A stretch of 64,000 nucleotides of DNA from Panonychus citri (lineage: Eukaryota > Arthropoda > Arachnida > Trombidiformes > Tetranychidae): NCBI RefSeq assembly GCF_014898815.1, contig NW_026515423.1:26001-90000 (forward strand), read 5' to 3'. Positions 63,914 through 64,000 of this stretch are shown one piece after another. Position numbers and translations under genes: made by a program. Below the pieces are notes generated by a model. The model searched no databases. It was not told the DNA's origin and was given only the letters and a program-made list of their open reading frames with translations. Position 1 is the first letter of the stretch; every line of letters begins with the position of its first letter.

Positions 63914-64000
63914 TTAATTTCTTGAAGGGAGGTCAGTCATCTGATTGGCTACCAGCTTCATGCGGGCTAGCACCTTGCATTTATTGGACAGCGTGTGGTG
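63914..64000 (-). CDS. C-terminal end of ORF1 of element G (runs off window)
   Basis: The last 28 codons read HHTLSNKCKVLARMK..ANQMTDLPSRN-stop, matching the C-terminus of D' ORF1 (HHTFSNACPVAKRM..KQMTD) at equivalent positions. Its stop overlaps the open start of ORF2. Confidence 0.8.
   Translation of the reverse strand, partial: HHTLSNKCKVLARMKLVANQMTDLPSRN

Larger units (their letters stand above)
55967..64000 (-). mobile_element. Element G: four-ORF telomeric non-LTR retrotransposon, 5' end outside window
   Basis: From the oligo(A) tail at 55967: 3' UTR, ORF4 (56609-57304), 500-base spacer, ORF3 (57803-59710), 550-base spacer, ORF2 (60261-63875), and the last codons of ORF1 (63914 onward). 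Same gene order as D' but highly diverged in sequence. The word GCTGGC or its complement GCCAGC occurs 32 times by eye in 8 kb (16 on each strand), in UTRs, spacers and every ORF. All frames are open. Confidence 0.85.

Noticed and set aside
55967..64000. Explaining the GCTGGC word as codon preference or RNA signal
   Set aside because: Equal numbers in both orientations and presence in UTRs and spacers do not fit either explanation.

Overview
The window is from an AT-rich arthropod-type nuclear genome. It has short spliceosomal introns, an animal cytochrome P450 and an animal MTG/nervy co-repressor gene, and repeated arrays of the arthropod telomere repeat (TTAGG)n. Species and order cannot be told from the sequence. 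All TTAGG arrays have the G-rich strand on the + strand, so if this is a native chromosome end the telomere lies to the right. The left 13 kb is ordinary genic DNA and the right 44 kb is (sub)telomeric.

Left part (1-19.6 kb): the last three exons of a CYP gene (312-1035, with one frameshift just after the haem cysteine); long non-coding DNA; the 3' half of nervy/MTG8 (9317-13004: NHR2, coiled coil, MYND finger); a 1.78 kb direct repeat (2525-4302 and 9747-11530, the second copy inside a nervy intron); a deleted Ty3/Gypsy relic (15781-16537); several small inverted-repeat transposons (16.5-17.7 kb); and a decayed, intron-containing fragment resembling the N-terminal part of Maverick/Polinton-type DNA polymerase proteins (17.8-19.5 kb).

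Right part (19.6-64 kb): a head-to-tail series of non-LTR retrotransposons. All lie on the minus strand and each has its oligo(A) tail joined in the same register to (CCTAA)n. I call them A (19.8-21.7 kb), B (21.7-25.7), C (33.8-36.6), D (36.7-38.0), E (38.1-38.8), F (39.0-45.8), D' (45.8-55.95) and G (55.97 to beyond 64 kb). F and D' look full length, G runs off the window, and the others are 5'-truncated or partial. Between B and C lies a non-telomeric block: a small unrecognised gene and a 3.4 kb near-identical tandem duplication carrying a Merlin (IS1016-like) transposase and a plus-strand ORF1 fragment. That duplication may be an assembly artefact.

The unusual content is in these retrotransposons. 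F has the expected two ORFs (zinc-knuckle ORF1; endonuclease-RT-RNase H ORF2). D' and G carry two extra ORFs downstream of ORF2: ORF3 (about 620-635 aa, acidic, with a conserved C-x4/5-C-x14-H-x4-H finger) and ORF4 (about 230-250 aa, helical). Truncated B and C keep ORF3+ORF4, and A keeps an ORF3-like piece. In addition, each element type is peppered along its whole length, coding and non-coding, with its own private short DNA word: AGTACT in A, CCTTGGC(G)/CCTAGG in B and D', CACCTACG/ACGTACGT in C, TGTGATGT-like in F, and GCTGGC/GCCAGC in G (32 copies by eye, split 16/16 between strands). B and D', which have the most similar ORF3 fingers, share a word. My working hypothesis is a self-recognition system in which an element-encoded DNA-binding protein (ORF3 is the first candidate) reads family-specific motifs, formally like the VANC anti-silencing proteins of Arabidopsis VANDAL transposons but in telomeric retrotransposons. 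F has a word but no ORF3, so ORF3 cannot be the whole explanation. All counts were made by eye.
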